A DNA stretch of 64,000 nucleotides from Symbiopectobacterium purcellii_A. Lineage in GTDB: Bacteria > Pseudomonadota > Gammaproteobacteria > Enterobacterales > Enterobacteriaceae. Below, piece after piece: positions 1 to 7,669 of this stretch. Numbering within the stretch: position 1 is the stretch's first letter; every line of letters starts with the position of its first letter. The DNA is taken from positions 5,084,001 to 5,148,000 of the forward strand of contig NZ_CP189882.1 of NCBI RefSeq assembly GCF_052050035.1. Direction: 5' to 3'. Below the pieces are notes generated by a model. It was not told where the DNA came from. It did not search any database and worked only from the letters and a program-made list of their open reading frames with translations. The position numbers and the translations under genes are program-made.

Positions 1-262
1 GCACGTAGCCGTCGCCAAATTCCAGTTCGTACGCCTGAGAGCGGTTAAAAACGAAAGGGATCAGGCGGGATTTTTTATCGGCGTATTTCGTGGCCGCAAT
101 AAACCGTGTACCGGGACGGCGCTTAACGCCACCGTGAACCACACATACCGCGTTCTCTACCTGTTTTGCGCCATTGGCATAACGCGCGATATCCACGCGC
201 CCCATTAAACGCGGAGAAATCTCGCCAGCGGTAAAATTGGTTTTTATCAGATTGGCACGCAT
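1..262 (-). CDS. Tail tubular protein B-like / stabilisation protein, N-terminal part (runs off window)
   Basis: The minus-strand frame begins at the ATG at 260-262 and is still open at base 1, giving about 87 residues. It starts MRANLIKTNFTAGEISPRL and continues with GRVDIARYANG and GGVKRRPGTRF. This is the typical opening of podovirus tail tubular B-like (T7 gp12-like) proteins, which form the nozzle below the portal. It starts only a few bases after the tail tubular A-like gene and closes the visible head-tail operon. The family call rests on these N-terminal motifs because the rest lies outside the window. Confidence 0.7.
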   Translation of the reverse strand, partial: MRANLIKTNFTAGEISPRLMGRVDIARYANGAKQVENAVCVVHGGVKRRPGTRFIAATKYADKKSRLIPFVFNRSQAYELEFGDGYV

Positions 263-264
263 GG

Positions 265-828
265 TTAAAACCTCGACGTCAGCAAAGGATAACCGCCAAG
301 CTCTTCTGGCGGGTCTTCCTGTCCGTCAATGGCCTTGGCCTGACGCAGCAGGTAGGCGGCTTCCTGCGTAAGCGCATCGCGCAGGCTGGCGGATGCCGTT
401 ACCGCATAGGCTATCTTTGCCGCCATAAACGCTTCGGCCAGCGCCACCAGCGCCGGATCCCACGTTGATTCATCGTCGTTGCGGAAGAGGTAACGCAGTT
501 TCAGCGCGTTGACGTTGGCAAGAATTTTCCGCCCTTCCAGTCGGTACTGGATATCGTCTGACTCATCACCCACGGACAGCACGCGCAGTAAGTCACCCGG
601 CAGTGGGAACTGATACGCAAAACCAAAAACAGGCGCGGTACTGGAAGGAGAAAGCACCACGCGCTTAACGGCGCAGTTCCATGGATGCTTACGCAATAAA
701 TCTTCGCGTACGGTGGGATAAACGTTGGAGCAGAGGCGCGCGCTGTCAGAGTCCTCTTTAAAATCATTAATGGGATTCTCACCGAGGATAAGCAGCGCGT
801 TGGAACAGATAGAAACACTGGAAGCCAT
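265..828 (-). CDS. Tail tubular protein A-like (head-tail adaptor)
   Basis: This 187-residue protein opens MASSVSICSNALLILGENPI, followed by SARLCSNVYPTVREDLLRKHPW. Those features are typical of the T7 gp11-like adaptor that docks under the portal of short-tailed phages. The C-terminal half (ALAEAFMAAKIAYAVTASASL and later) is the usual helical segment. It lies between the capsid gene and the tail tubular B-like gene, exactly where podovirus modules carry it. Length and gene order agree with an intact gene. Confidence 0.75.
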   Translation of the reverse strand: MASSVSICSNALLILGENPINDFKEDSDSARLCSNVYPTVREDLLRKHPWNCAVKRVVLSPSSTAPVFGFAYQFPLPGDLLRVLSVGDESDDIQYRLEGRKILANVNALKLRYLFRNDDESTWDPALVALAEAFMAAKIAYAVTASASLRDALTQEAAYLLRQAKAIDGQEDPPEELGGYPLLTSRF

Positions 829-884
829 AGCGGTACCTTTAACAAAAAGGCCGGGGTTTTACCCCCGGCAATACCAGCGCGGCA

Positions 885-1790
885 TTACGCTACAAAATCA
901 ATCGCAACAACTTTCTTCTCGTTGGCGCGACCTGCACCGTAAGAAGCATCTACGGAAATCTGGATAGTGTTGTTTTTGTCACGACGTGGGCCGATATCGA
1001 CGTTATATTCAGCACCGGTACCGAAATGCACGGCAGACTTCGCCCAGGCTACCGTGGTTTTAGTGGTCACTTTTTCCGCCGTTACTGAATCCAGCGCTTC
1101 ATAGGCGATCCACTGGAAGCCCAGCCAGTGGTTAGACACCGACCCTTCCTGCAACATTTTGACCGCCATAAAATCGGCGCTGGTCAGTGTGGTATCACTC
1201 AGGATTTGCGTCAGCATGTCGGCGTTGTAACAGATGTAAAGCTTCTCGCCGTTCTGCTCGTCGCACTCGTTGCGGCGAAACATCGCTTTAGCGGCAATCA
1301 GTTTGGCTTTGGTTGCCCCGGTACCACCCGCCACAATCTTTTGAGACGCAGGAAGAACAACGTTGGTGTAAGCGCCGTTGTTTTCCGTCTTGCGCGGTAC
1401 CGCATCCAGCAATGCACGGTAGATCACCGTATCCTTGCGGCGGTTGGCAGCGGCCAGCGTCAATTGCAGATACGGCCCCTGAGGGTCAGCGATCAGCTTG
1501 CGTAAGTCGCGTTTTTCAACGGGAACGAATACGCCGTAATCTGCCATCAGCGCATTACGGGTACCGGCTTCCGGCACATCCCATACCGTGTCACCGAAAC
1601 GCGTAGTAATGGCGTTCATTTCGATGGTACCCATGTCGTTGATGGTGAACGACGCACCGGTGATCTGTCCGCGATCGTTCACTGCCGCCTGAAAGCGGGA
1701 ATCTTTCTGCTGTGAGGCGATTTCAAAAGAATCATGAAACTGCGTCACAAAGGCGGCGGTGATCATAGTTTTATTGGCATCAAAAGGCAT
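885..1790 (-). CDS. Phage major capsid protein
   Basis: The frame is open from 1988, but the start chosen is the ATG at 1790 (MPFDANKTMITAAFVTQF), because GGAG lies 8 bases upstream and the extra 66 residues are not capsid-like. The 301-residue product resembles the capsid proteins of BPP-1-type podoviruses, including a DRGQITGASFTINDMG segment near residue 40 and a C-terminal region rich in beta structure. It follows the scaffold gene and precedes the head-tail adaptor. A terminator and two small repeats lie in its leader, so it may be transcribed separately at a high level. The family is inferred from position and general resemblance. Confidence 0.7.
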   Translation of the reverse strand: MPFDANKTMITAAFVTQFHDSFEIASQQKDSRFQAAVNDRGQITGASFTINDMGTIEMNAITTRFGDTVWDVPEAGTRNALMADYGVFVPVEKRDLRKLIADPQGPYLQLTLAAANRRKDTVIYRALLDAVPRKTENNGAYTNVVLPASQKIVAGGTGATKAKLIAAKAMFRRNECDEQNGEKLYICYNADMLTQILSDTTLTSADFMAVKMLQEGSVSNHWLGFQWIAYEALDSVTAEKVTTKTTVAWAKSAVHFGTGAEYNVDIGPRRDKNNTIQISVDASYGAGRANEKKVVAIDFVA

Positions 1791-1828
1791 AATGCGCACT
1801 CCAATTCTGTTTCGCCTGCGGGGTGTCG

Positions 1829-1851
1829 GTTTCCCGGCCCAATACACCGAC
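1829..1851 (-). repeat. GGGCCGGGAAACCGA leader repeat, copy 1
   Basis: On the minus strand this reads TTGGGCCGGGAAACCGACAC, about 40 bases before the capsid start. Its core CGGGAAACCG recurs at 1931-1951 and 5396-5418. The core could form a very small hairpin. Its function is unknown. Confidence 0.45.
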
Positions 1852-1930
1852 TGCTTGGCGCTTACAGACGGCGGGAAATCAGGTATCCGGCTACCACGCC
1901 GGGCTGGTGGAGTGATTTTGCAGAAGGTGT

Positions 1931-1951
1931 GCGTTCGGTTTCCCGACCAAA
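1931..1951 (-). repeat. GGTCGGGAAACCGA leader repeat, copy 2
   Basis: The minus strand reads ATTTGGTCGGGAAACCGAAC, immediately downstream of the scaffold terminator. It matches the copy at 5396-5418 over about 20 bases apart from one substitution. Confidence 0.5.
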
Positions 1952-1952
1952 T

Positions 1953-1979
1953 GAAAAAGCCAGCGGTTAGGCTGGCTTG
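1953..1979 (-). terminator. Intrinsic terminator after scaffold gene
   Basis: On the minus strand the arms AAGCCAGC and GCTGGCTT form a stem around a short loop and are followed by a T run. It separates the portal-scaffold transcript from the capsid gene. Confidence 0.7.
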
Positions 1980-1982
1980 TTG

Positions 1983-1997
1983 TGACATGTCACAGCA
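1983..1997. promoter_or_regulatory. TGTGACATGTCACAG palindrome, copy 1
   Basis: A perfect 14-base dyad lies just downstream of the scaffold stop. The same 15 bases occur at about 13900-13914 inside an early gene, so it may be a protein-binding site or a chance repeat. Confidence 0.35.
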
Positions 1998-2828
1998 TTA
2001 CGCTACAGGCGCATTACCATAGGTTTTCGCGTAATACGTCCTGACTCGCGCTGATACGCTTTCGTGATCGGCGTGTTTCGGGTTCATGTACGCCTCAGAC
2101 TTCATCAGATCACGAATGCTCTGCTGCTCTTCCAGATTGATATCGCTGCCAGCCGGGAAGTCTTCCTGCATTTCTCCGCCGATTTTTGCCAGCATGCGAA
2201 TAACCATCGGGTTGTTGCCGATTTCGTCAATGCGGTCTTTGTCGGCTTCATCAGCCAGCGAATTAAACGCCCGGTATGCCAGCCCGATGTTTTTGTTAAA
2301 CTCCGCGTCGGTTTTCCATACTTCACGTAGTGCAGTGCCGGCCGCTTCCTGATCCAGTTGTGCAGCACCGCCCACCAGTTCCGGCGCACGCTGCATATAC
2401 TCACCGAGCACAAAACTTAACTGGTCATTGGTCAGCCCCTTGGCGTGGGCCGATTTTAAAAAGCCCTGCATTTTCGGGTCGGCCTTGAACTCGTCCCAAT
2501 TGAACCCCTCGGCGTCTACCTTAGGCGCATACTCATCAGCCGTTTTTGGCGGCGCGTCCCCGCTGCCAAGGCGCTTTTCCAAATGCGTATGCGCATCCGC
2601 CAGTTTGCGGGCAGAGCTTTCAATATTGAGGGTGCCGTCTTCGCCCATAACGCGGTATTTTTCCGGTAGCCAATCTGTCGCGCCCGGTTGCTGTGCTGCG
2701 CCAGTATTGAGCAAAGAGCCGCCACCTTCGCCACCAGAATTACCACCGCCGCCATTACCACCATCGCCCCCCCCTGAGCCTTCGCCTTCACCAGCCTGAT
2801 TCATGAACGGGAATTTAAGCTTCCACAT
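1998..2828 (-). CDS. Phage capsid scaffolding / assembly protein
   Basis: This 276-residue protein begins with a hydrophobic stretch and a long glycine-rich, acidic low-complexity segment (residues 10-40). A helical, charged body with WLPEKYRVMGEDGTLNIE follows at about residue 55. This layout is typical of podovirus scaffold proteins, which fill the prohead and are then released. It lies directly upstream of the capsid gene and overlaps the Bbp19-like gene by 14 bases, so it is probably translationally coupled to it. Confidence 0.72.
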   Translation of the reverse strand: MWKLKFPFMNQAGEGEGSGGGDGGNGGGGNSGGEGGGSLLNTGAAQQPGATDWLPEKYRVMGEDGTLNIESSARKLADAHTHLEKRLGSGDAPPKTADEYAPKVDAEGFNWDEFKADPKMQGFLKSAHAKGLTNDQLSFVLGEYMQRAPELVGGAAQLDQEAAGTALREVWKTDAEFNKNIGLAYRAFNSLADEADKDRIDEIGNNPMVIRMLAKIGGEMQEDFPAGSDINLEEQQSIRDLMKSEAYMNPKHADHESVSARVRTYYAKTYGNAPVA

Positions 2829-3048
2829 CGTCGTTTACTCCGTCTGCTTCGTTAAGCCTGCGTAAAATGAAATCGAGCACATCACGTTGCCCGGCGTTAA
2901 AACATGTCTGGCGATCCCCTTCTGCTCCACCCTTGACGTACACGGCACCACCGAAACGCCGCGTTAACTCTTCCAGCACCTGCGGGCCGCCCGGTGTTTC
3001 TTCAAATAGGCGTTTGTAGTCCTCGGGGCGAACGGGCTTGTTGATCAT
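2815..3048 (-). CDS. Bbp19-like small phage protein
   Basis: This 77-residue protein has the pattern YKRLFEETPGGPQVLEEL, then FNAGQRDVLDFILRRLN. It resembles the small Bbp19 family found between portal and scaffold in BPP-1-like podoviruses. Its role is unknown. It overlaps the portal gene by 4 bases (stop/start) and the scaffold gene at its own end, so the three form one tightly packed operon. Confidence 0.6.
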   Translation of the reverse strand: MINKPVRPEDYKRLFEETPGGPQVLEELTRRFGGAVYVKGGAEGDRQTCFNAGQRDVLDFILRRLNEADGVNDDVEA

Positions 3049-4676
3049 CGTGCGCCCCCTGCCATCTGCTGAATCAATGCGGTACCGGCTTCTTTACCTG
3101 CCGAGGTTGCCGCTTCTTGCCCTGCCTGCATCAGCATTTGCTGTTGTGCTGCCTGCTGCTGTGTCTGTCTGCGCTGGTCACGTAAACGGGCCACGTCGTT
3201 AGCGCTGCGAATAACTTTCGCGGGAACGCCCAGCGCTTCGGACACCACGCGGGCCGCTGAGTCGGTATCCAGCAGGTCGGTAACTTCCGGGCTGATTTGC
3301 GCCAGTTGTCCAATATTGGCGGCGGCGCGCTCGATCGCTGTCACGTCCTCCAGCTTCTGCGCGCGGGCCAGCGGGGAAATGTAGCGGACGTTGAAATTAG
3401 CCGAGTCCATGCCCTCAGGCGCAGCGGGGAAAATGCCTGCGCGGTACGCGATACCGAAACAGCGCTGAACCAGTATTTGCAGGTATTCAGCCTGGAAGCG
3501 TCCGTACACCGGGCCGAGTAATTGGCGGATGAGCGCGACACGCACATGCACTTCGGTAGCGGTCATGGCTGGGCCGTCCTGCGGCTGTAGCTGGTCGGCC
3601 ATCAAAATCTTGCGGATTTGCGCGCGTAATTTTTCTTCTGAGGTGAAAGCGACGTTGAAATCCGCGCCCGTCAGCAACGGTTTCATGCTCTCCACGCTGT
3701 TAGCTACGATAATGCGGCGTGGCCCCACCTTAACGGTGCACGGGTTTAATACGCCGTCGTCTTCCGCGATCCACATACCGGAAATGGCCAGGTCAGCGGC
3801 GGCTTTTTCCATGCGCTTAATTTCGTTTAGCTCTTTGCAGTCAGGCAGCGCGTCATAAACGGGGCCGACGCCGTAAGCACTGGCGGGGATCTTCATCCAG
3901 CGCGGAACGGCAACGGGGAATTCGTGATAGCCAGACTCGCGGGCGGTGCTTTTGCCCTGCACTTCGATGTGATACGACGCAAAGCGCATATTTTTAGCCA
4001 GGCGGGCGTTTACCACATAGGTATCGCGCGGAAAAATCGCGTGAATAAAATCAAATTTCGCGTCAGGTTTTTTCTTTGCCTCGTCGCGGATTTTCTCGCT
4101 CACGTTTTTGTCGCCAAATTCTTTTACCGCCTGCTCTGCGGTTAACGGGTAGCAGCGATAAACAGTGTCAACAATACCATCACGGCGAGACGATGAGACG
4201 TAGCACTGCGATAGCGGCCACTGCTGGAAGGTAAAACCGCCCTGCTCTTTGTCCTCATCGATGTAAAGTGCGAACCAGCCAGCAATAACCACATCCAAGC
4301 AGGCTTCGTAGGCTTCCGCGTCAAAATTGGCCGCGTGAATGTTTTCCCATATCAGCGTTGCGCAGGTAGAGAGCCACGTTTTTTGCTCGTCGGTGAGGCT
4401 TTCGCTGTTTAAGTCCATCCACTGCGCGTTAGCGGGCGTCATGCCGGACATAAGCGCCGAGGCAAGAATGCGCGTGCTGTCCGTCGCGGTACCGTCCAGT
4501 AACTGCGCCACCTTGGATTTAGCGCTGTTGGCGTCCAGAACATCGGAAGAAAAGCCAGCCCCGCGCAACGGGTAGGTGAAATCAAAGCACTCGCGCCAGG
4601 TTGGTTCCTTTGACTGGCGTAACGCTTTCAGTGAATCCGCACGACGAATAATTTTGCTGGCTGTTTCGTTGACCAC
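3045..4676 (-). CDS. Portal (head-to-tail connector) protein
   Basis: The 543-residue protein fits the podovirus head-tail connector family. It opens with a short helix and REPTWRECFDFTYP-like segment, has LDGTATDSTRILASALMSGM at about 60-80 and the central QLQPQDGPAMTATEVHVR region at about 360. The C-terminal tail is rich in glutamine and alanine (QQQAAQQQ), as in T7 gp8-like portals. A dodecamer of this protein would sit at one capsid vertex and admit DNA. The reading frame is intact and of normal length. Confidence 0.82.
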   Translation of the reverse strand: MVNETASKIIRRADSLKALRQSKEPTWRECFDFTYPLRGAGFSSDVLDANSAKSKVAQLLDGTATDSTRILASALMSGMTPANAQWMDLNSESLTDEQKTWLSTCATLIWENIHAANFDAEAYEACLDVVIAGWFALYIDEDKEQGGFTFQQWPLSQCYVSSSRRDGIVDTVYRCYPLTAEQAVKEFGDKNVSEKIRDEAKKKPDAKFDFIHAIFPRDTYVVNARLAKNMRFASYHIEVQGKSTARESGYHEFPVAVPRWMKIPASAYGVGPVYDALPDCKELNEIKRMEKAAADLAISGMWIAEDDGVLNPCTVKVGPRRIIVANSVESMKPLLTGADFNVAFTSEEKLRAQIRKILMADQLQPQDGPAMTATEVHVRVALIRQLLGPVYGRFQAEYLQILVQRCFGIAYRAGIFPAAPEGMDSANFNVRYISPLARAQKLEDVTAIERAAANIGQLAQISPEVTDLLDTDSAARVVSEALGVPAKVIRSANDVARLRDQRRQTQQQAAQQQMLMQAGQEAATSAGKEAGTALIQQMAGGAR

Positions 4677-4677
4677 G

Positions 4678-4896
4678 TTACGCCCCTAAGTTGGTTTTAC
4701 CGCTGGCACCAGACGCAAGCAGTGACGTGCCGGAATCCGTTGCCCCTTCTGAACCCGTGGCAAGCAGGGATGAGCCCTTTTTACGTTTACGGCGTGCGGC
4801 TGAATCCGCGTTTGCTGCCTTGGCGGCGGCGTTTGCTGCTTTGGCGGCTTCCGCTTCTGGGTCGGATTGCACAATGTTGGGTGCACCTCCACACAT
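4678..4896 (-). CDS. Small conserved phage protein upstream of portal
   Basis: The 72 residues begin MCGGAPNIVQSDPEAEAAKA and continue as an alanine-rich helix, a basic patch (ARRKRKKG) and two SLLA-type repeats. Similar mini-proteins precede the portal in podovirus modules. No function is known. The stop lies 1 base before the portal start region, indicating coupling. Confidence 0.55.
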   Translation of the reverse strand: MCGGAPNIVQSDPEAEAAKAANAAAKAANADSAARRKRKKGSSLLATGSEGATDSGTSLLASGASGKTNLGA

Positions 4897-4907
4897 GACG
4901 ATTCTCC

Positions 4908-5351
4908 TTAGCTGGGGACGTGCCAGCCCTTGTCAGTCAATACGGGGGCTTTATGCTGCTTGCGCTGCCCGTCCTCGTTAATGACTGCGGTACTGGTGGT
5001 TTGCGTGGTGGCCTGTTTAACCAGGTCGATAAAATCAAGGTTATTCGTCAGCGGGTGGCCTATTTCGTCGGTAAAGCCATACGCTTCGAATTTAGTGATG
5101 ATTTGAAAGGCGGCGGCGTTCAGCCCGGAAAGCGCAGCGTTGCGGGCTTGCAGGGCATCACCTTCCACATTCTCGCCCTGCTGCCCGTCCTTTACTGTCG
5201 TTTCAGCGATAACCGTTGCGCCAGCAGTAGCGGCGTTCAGTTGTTCATGGGTGTTAGCGACGGAATTTAATAACAGCGCATCGCCAGCGGCCTCCGTGGT
5301 GGTTTCGGCGCTCTGTCCTGGTATTTCGATTTGTTTCTTTGGTCGGCCCAT
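4908..5351 (-). CDS. Hypothetical phage protein, N-terminal basic motif
   Basis: This 147-residue protein starts MGRPKKQIEIPGQ, a basic AT-hook-like tip. An alanine/threonine-rich stretch follows, then a C-terminal part with KFEAYGFTDEIGHPLTNNLD. Its position before the portal operon suggests a virion or packaging accessory role, but I do not recognise the family. GGTAATCC precedes the start. Confidence 0.45.
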   Translation of the reverse strand: MGRPKKQIEIPGQSAETTTEAAGDALLLNSVANTHEQLNAATAGATVIAETTVKDGQQGENVEGDALQARNAALSGLNAAAFQIITKFEAYGFTDEIGHPLTNNLDFIDLVKQATTQTTSTAVINEDGQRKQHKAPVLTDKGWHVPS

Positions 5352-5395
5352 CGGGATTACCTCCGTAATGATGAGTCGCTATTGTTGTTTCTCTG

Positions 5396-5418
5396 TGCGT
5401 TCGGATTCCCGACCAAAT
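5396..5418 (-). repeat. GGTCGGGAATCCGA leader repeat, copy 3
   Basis: The minus strand reads ATTTGGTCGGGAATCCGAAC in the gap between the HTH gene and the 147-residue gene. It differs by one base from the repeat in the capsid leader. Confidence 0.5.
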
Positions 5419-5421
5419 AAT

Positions 5422-5685
5422 TCATCCAGCGCGGCCACGAAAAATAAATTGCTGGCGATAAACAATCATCGGCAGTCGGTCACGGCCCCGACTTGTGATC
5501 CGGCACCAGAATGCAACCAGGCTTTCGCCATCGCCGTGTTTTGGCTCTGCGCCGCTTTTCCAACCGTGCACCGTGGATTTTGATACGCCCACTTCACTGG
5601 CGAGTTCATACAGCGTTACGCCGGTTCTGGTGATATCGGTGATCACCCTGAACCAATCGACACGGAAGGTGGCAACGAGCGGCAT
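5422..5685 (-). CDS. Small helix-turn-helix protein
   Basis: The start chosen is the ATG at 5685 (MPLVATFRVDWFRVI), which leaves 87 residues. The segment TLYELASEVGVSKSTVHGWK at about 24-43 is a clear helix-turn-helix, and GESLVAFWCRIT follows. It is probably a small DNA-binding regulator acting near the early/late boundary. A role as a small terminase subunit cannot be excluded from sequence alone. No terminase large subunit follows it. Confidence 0.5.
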   Translation of the reverse strand: MPLVATFRVDWFRVITDITRTGVTLYELASEVGVSKSTVHGWKSGAEPKHGDGESLVAFWCRITSRGRDRLPMIVYRQQFIFRGRAG

Positions 5686-5853
5686 TTTTGGCCCCCTAAA
5701 CGCGCGCGTGCGCGAGGGTGAAGAGAGGAGAAACAGCAATCCCGGATTTCGAAAAACGCGGAAAACAGAATATTGTTCTTTTTACTCGCGGAGCGCCCCG
5801 GCATTTTTCAGCATTAAATTCTTTCTCTATGCACGGGATAAAATTCTGGTTCA

Positions 5854-6138
5854 TTAAAATTTCCCCTCTTCGATTAGTACCGCTTGTGTTCTCATTACCC
5901 CTTCAGCGTGATAAAGCCGTGCTGTATCCGAATCAATGTGACGTGTACGGCGGTCTACTTCGTCATGGCATGCACTACATCCCCATGCGGCTTGTAGGTC
6001 ATCGGGTTTTATCCCCATGCCACAGGTACCCGACATGCGGTAATGCGTTAGTACGGTGGTTTCTGGGTTGAAATTGCAGACACCAGGAATACGGATCTGA
6101 CAGTCGCGGCCTCTGGCCTCTTTTTTGAAGTCCGTCAT
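5854..6138 (-). CDS. ybcO: YbcO-like DUF1364 nuclease
   Basis: The 94 residues match the YbcO/DUF1364 family closely: KEARGRDCQIRIPGVC at the N-terminus, then HYRMSGTCGMGIKPDD and GCSACHDEVDRRTRH. The Cys/His pairs form the zinc site of this small HNH-like DNase of lambdoid phages. Lambdoid phages carry it in the nin region before the late genes, which fits its place here. It overlaps the DUF1367 gene by 4 bases. Confidence 0.85.
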   Translation of the reverse strand: MTDFKKEARGRDCQIRIPGVCNFNPETTVLTHYRMSGTCGMGIKPDDLQAAWGCSACHDEVDRRTRHIDSDTARLYHAEGVMRTQAVLIEEGKF

Positions 6139-6728
6139 GCGGCAAACTCCATAAGCTGAGCGGCGGCGTTCTCTGCGGATTGCTGGGTAGGGAAGGTTTT
6201 TGACAGGATGAATGTCCAGAGAACATCCAGTGTGGCTTTGTACAGGGCGTGAAATTCGATTTCGTCCATTTTTGCGAACGATATCGAGCGAGGCTCTTTA
6301 TGCAGGCTACCGTCTGGTAGCTCGTAAACCTCATAGTGGCCGGATTCGATAGTCACCCAGCGGCGGAATGCTTCGAATGATTTTACCGTGCTGATATTGG
6401 CGGCGCGTTTTTTGGCTATGCCATTCAGATATTTATCAGCGGCGGCCTGTAATGCGTCTTCGCTTCCTGCAAAGTGAGCAAGAAAACGAACGTAGCCGCG
6501 TATCAGTTTTTTTTCTGTCGGGGATATGGCGCCGCCTGTCGGTTGCCAGTATTCGAAACCGAGATTAAGCAGTGAAAAAAACTTGCGGTGAAAAGCCGGG
6601 TTTCTGACCTGCCTGATATCGGCAGAGACAACGGCCCCGACCTTAATCCTCTGAATAAACTCTTTTGAATCCGGCGTGGCGGGTATCAGTATTCCACCAG
6701 CGGATTTTGTAAATGAATACTGCGCCAT
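6135..6728 (-). CDS. DUF1367 phage protein
   Basis: The 197 residues fit DUF1367, a family found in lambdoid nin-type regions: VSADIRQVRNPAFHRKFFSLLNLG near residue 36 and a C-terminal helix with ALYKATLDVLWTFIL. The function is unknown. It is transcribed with ybcO, which overlaps its stop codon. The upstream spacer contains GGGGGAA before the start. Confidence 0.75.
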   Translation of the reverse strand: MAQYSFTKSAGGILIPATPDSKEFIQRIKVGAVVSADIRQVRNPAFHRKFFSLLNLGFEYWQPTGGAISPTEKKLIRGYVRFLAHFAGSEDALQAAADKYLNGIAKKRAANISTVKSFEAFRRWVTIESGHYEVYELPDGSLHKEPRSISFAKMDEIEFHALYKATLDVLWTFILSKTFPTQQSAENAAAQLMEFAA

Positions 6729-6782
6729 AGTTCCCCCTGATAGCGCAGTAATTTGGGTTGCCGGGTGTTCAATCCGGCACTG

Positions 6783-6977
6783 TTAATTATAGTGCTTTCC
6801 CCCTGGTTTTTCAATCCTGTAGCCTGCGGATTTTGCTATATCTATCAGCGCGTTAAGCGTTGCTATGTGCTCGTCTTCCGCAATCATGCGAACACTGACA
6901 ACGCTTCCATGCTCTATACGCATTGCTACTCGGCAATTCTCAGGGAGGTTTTTAATTAGGTATTCAATATCAACCAT
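6783..6977 (-). CDS. Hypothetical phage protein (64 aa)
   Basis: A short acidic protein starting MVDIEYLIKNLPENCRVAMR. I see no membrane segment or known motif. It belongs to the leftward early operon and has its own spacer on each side. It is probably real because it is bounded by other minus-strand phage genes with no competing frame. Confidence 0.4.
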   Translation of the reverse strand: MVDIEYLIKNLPENCRVAMRIEHGSVVSVRMIAEDEHIATLNALIDIAKSAGYRIEKPGGKHYN

Positions 6978-7051
6978 TTAAACCCCATCACATTCGGATA
7001 ATTAAACTCCTTATGATTATTACACCAATGGGCTGTATATAAAAACAGTAT

Positions 7052-7399
7052 CTAGCTATTTGTTATGCGTAGTTTGATTTCATGCCATCCGTTTGTGTTC
7101 CAGCATCCAGAGTAACCCTGCATGCAACATTCTGTGACGGGCAATGACTCCCCGCACTTACCACAACGTTGCTTGCTGAGCGATTTAATCCGCTGGCGCG
7201 CTCTGGCGTCGTCCTGGCGGATCAGCAACTGGATATACTCGTCCATGTCGTAGGGCGCTTTACCGGGCCGCCGTAACGCGCAATTGCGGCGCAGCATGTC
7301 CAGCTCCTGAGTATCGAGGTTAAGTTCAAACTTTGACACGCCAGCCTCCCGCTGGCGCTCACGTTGGGCGGCTTTACGCTCTGCTGAAGACTTAGCCAT
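7052..7399 (-). CDS. Phage protein with C-terminal zinc-ribbon-like cysteines
   Basis: The 115-residue protein has a basic, helical N-terminus (SSAERKAAQRERQREAGVSK). The pattern CGKCGESLPVTECCMQGYSGC follows at about residues 81-101 and is likely to bind zinc. It may bind nucleic acid, but I do not recognise the family. GAAGGTGATC precedes the start. Confidence 0.5.
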   Translation of the reverse strand: MAKSSAERKAAQRERQREAGVSKFELNLDTQELDMLRRNCALRRPGKAPYDMDEYIQLLIRQDDARARQRIKSLSKQRCGKCGESLPVTECCMQGYSGCWNTNGWHEIKLRITNS

Positions 7400-7426
7400 G
7401 CTGGATCACCTTCACCACCCCCTCAA

Positions 7427-7582
7427 TTAACACGGCAACGATAGAAGCTGCATTAAAGCAACCAAATATACCCACACAGGCCTTTTCCACCGAGCTTCAC
7501 AGTTTTTGAATTGGCCGTAACCAATTAACGAGTTCAAGGCAAGAACAGACATTTGCGCTATCATCGTTACCATTATCTCCAT
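7427..7582 (-). CDS. Small ORF with strong RBS (51 aa)
   Basis: The ATG at 7582 is preceded by AAGGAGG with a 5-base spacer, the best ribosome site in this stretch. The product begins MEIMVTMIAQMSVLALNSLI and is moderately hydrophobic throughout, possibly with one membrane segment. No family is recognised. It lies between two leftward early genes, filling an otherwise empty 270-base gap. Confidence 0.4.
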   Translation of the reverse strand: MEIMVTMIAQMSVLALNSLIGYGQFKNCEARWKRPVWVYLVALMQLLSLPC

Positions 7583-7669
7583 TGACACCTCCTTACGTCC
7601 CCGCCGTTCCTTAGTGCCTTTCCTGCTGGTTGTTGCTTAAACAATTGCGATGAACGGGAATCAATAAAT

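Noticed and set aside
885..1988. Capsid gene starting at 1988 with 66 extra residues
   Set aside because: The ATG at 1790 has a good ribosome site, and the extra part covers a terminator-proximal leader with repeats, so it is unlikely to be translated.
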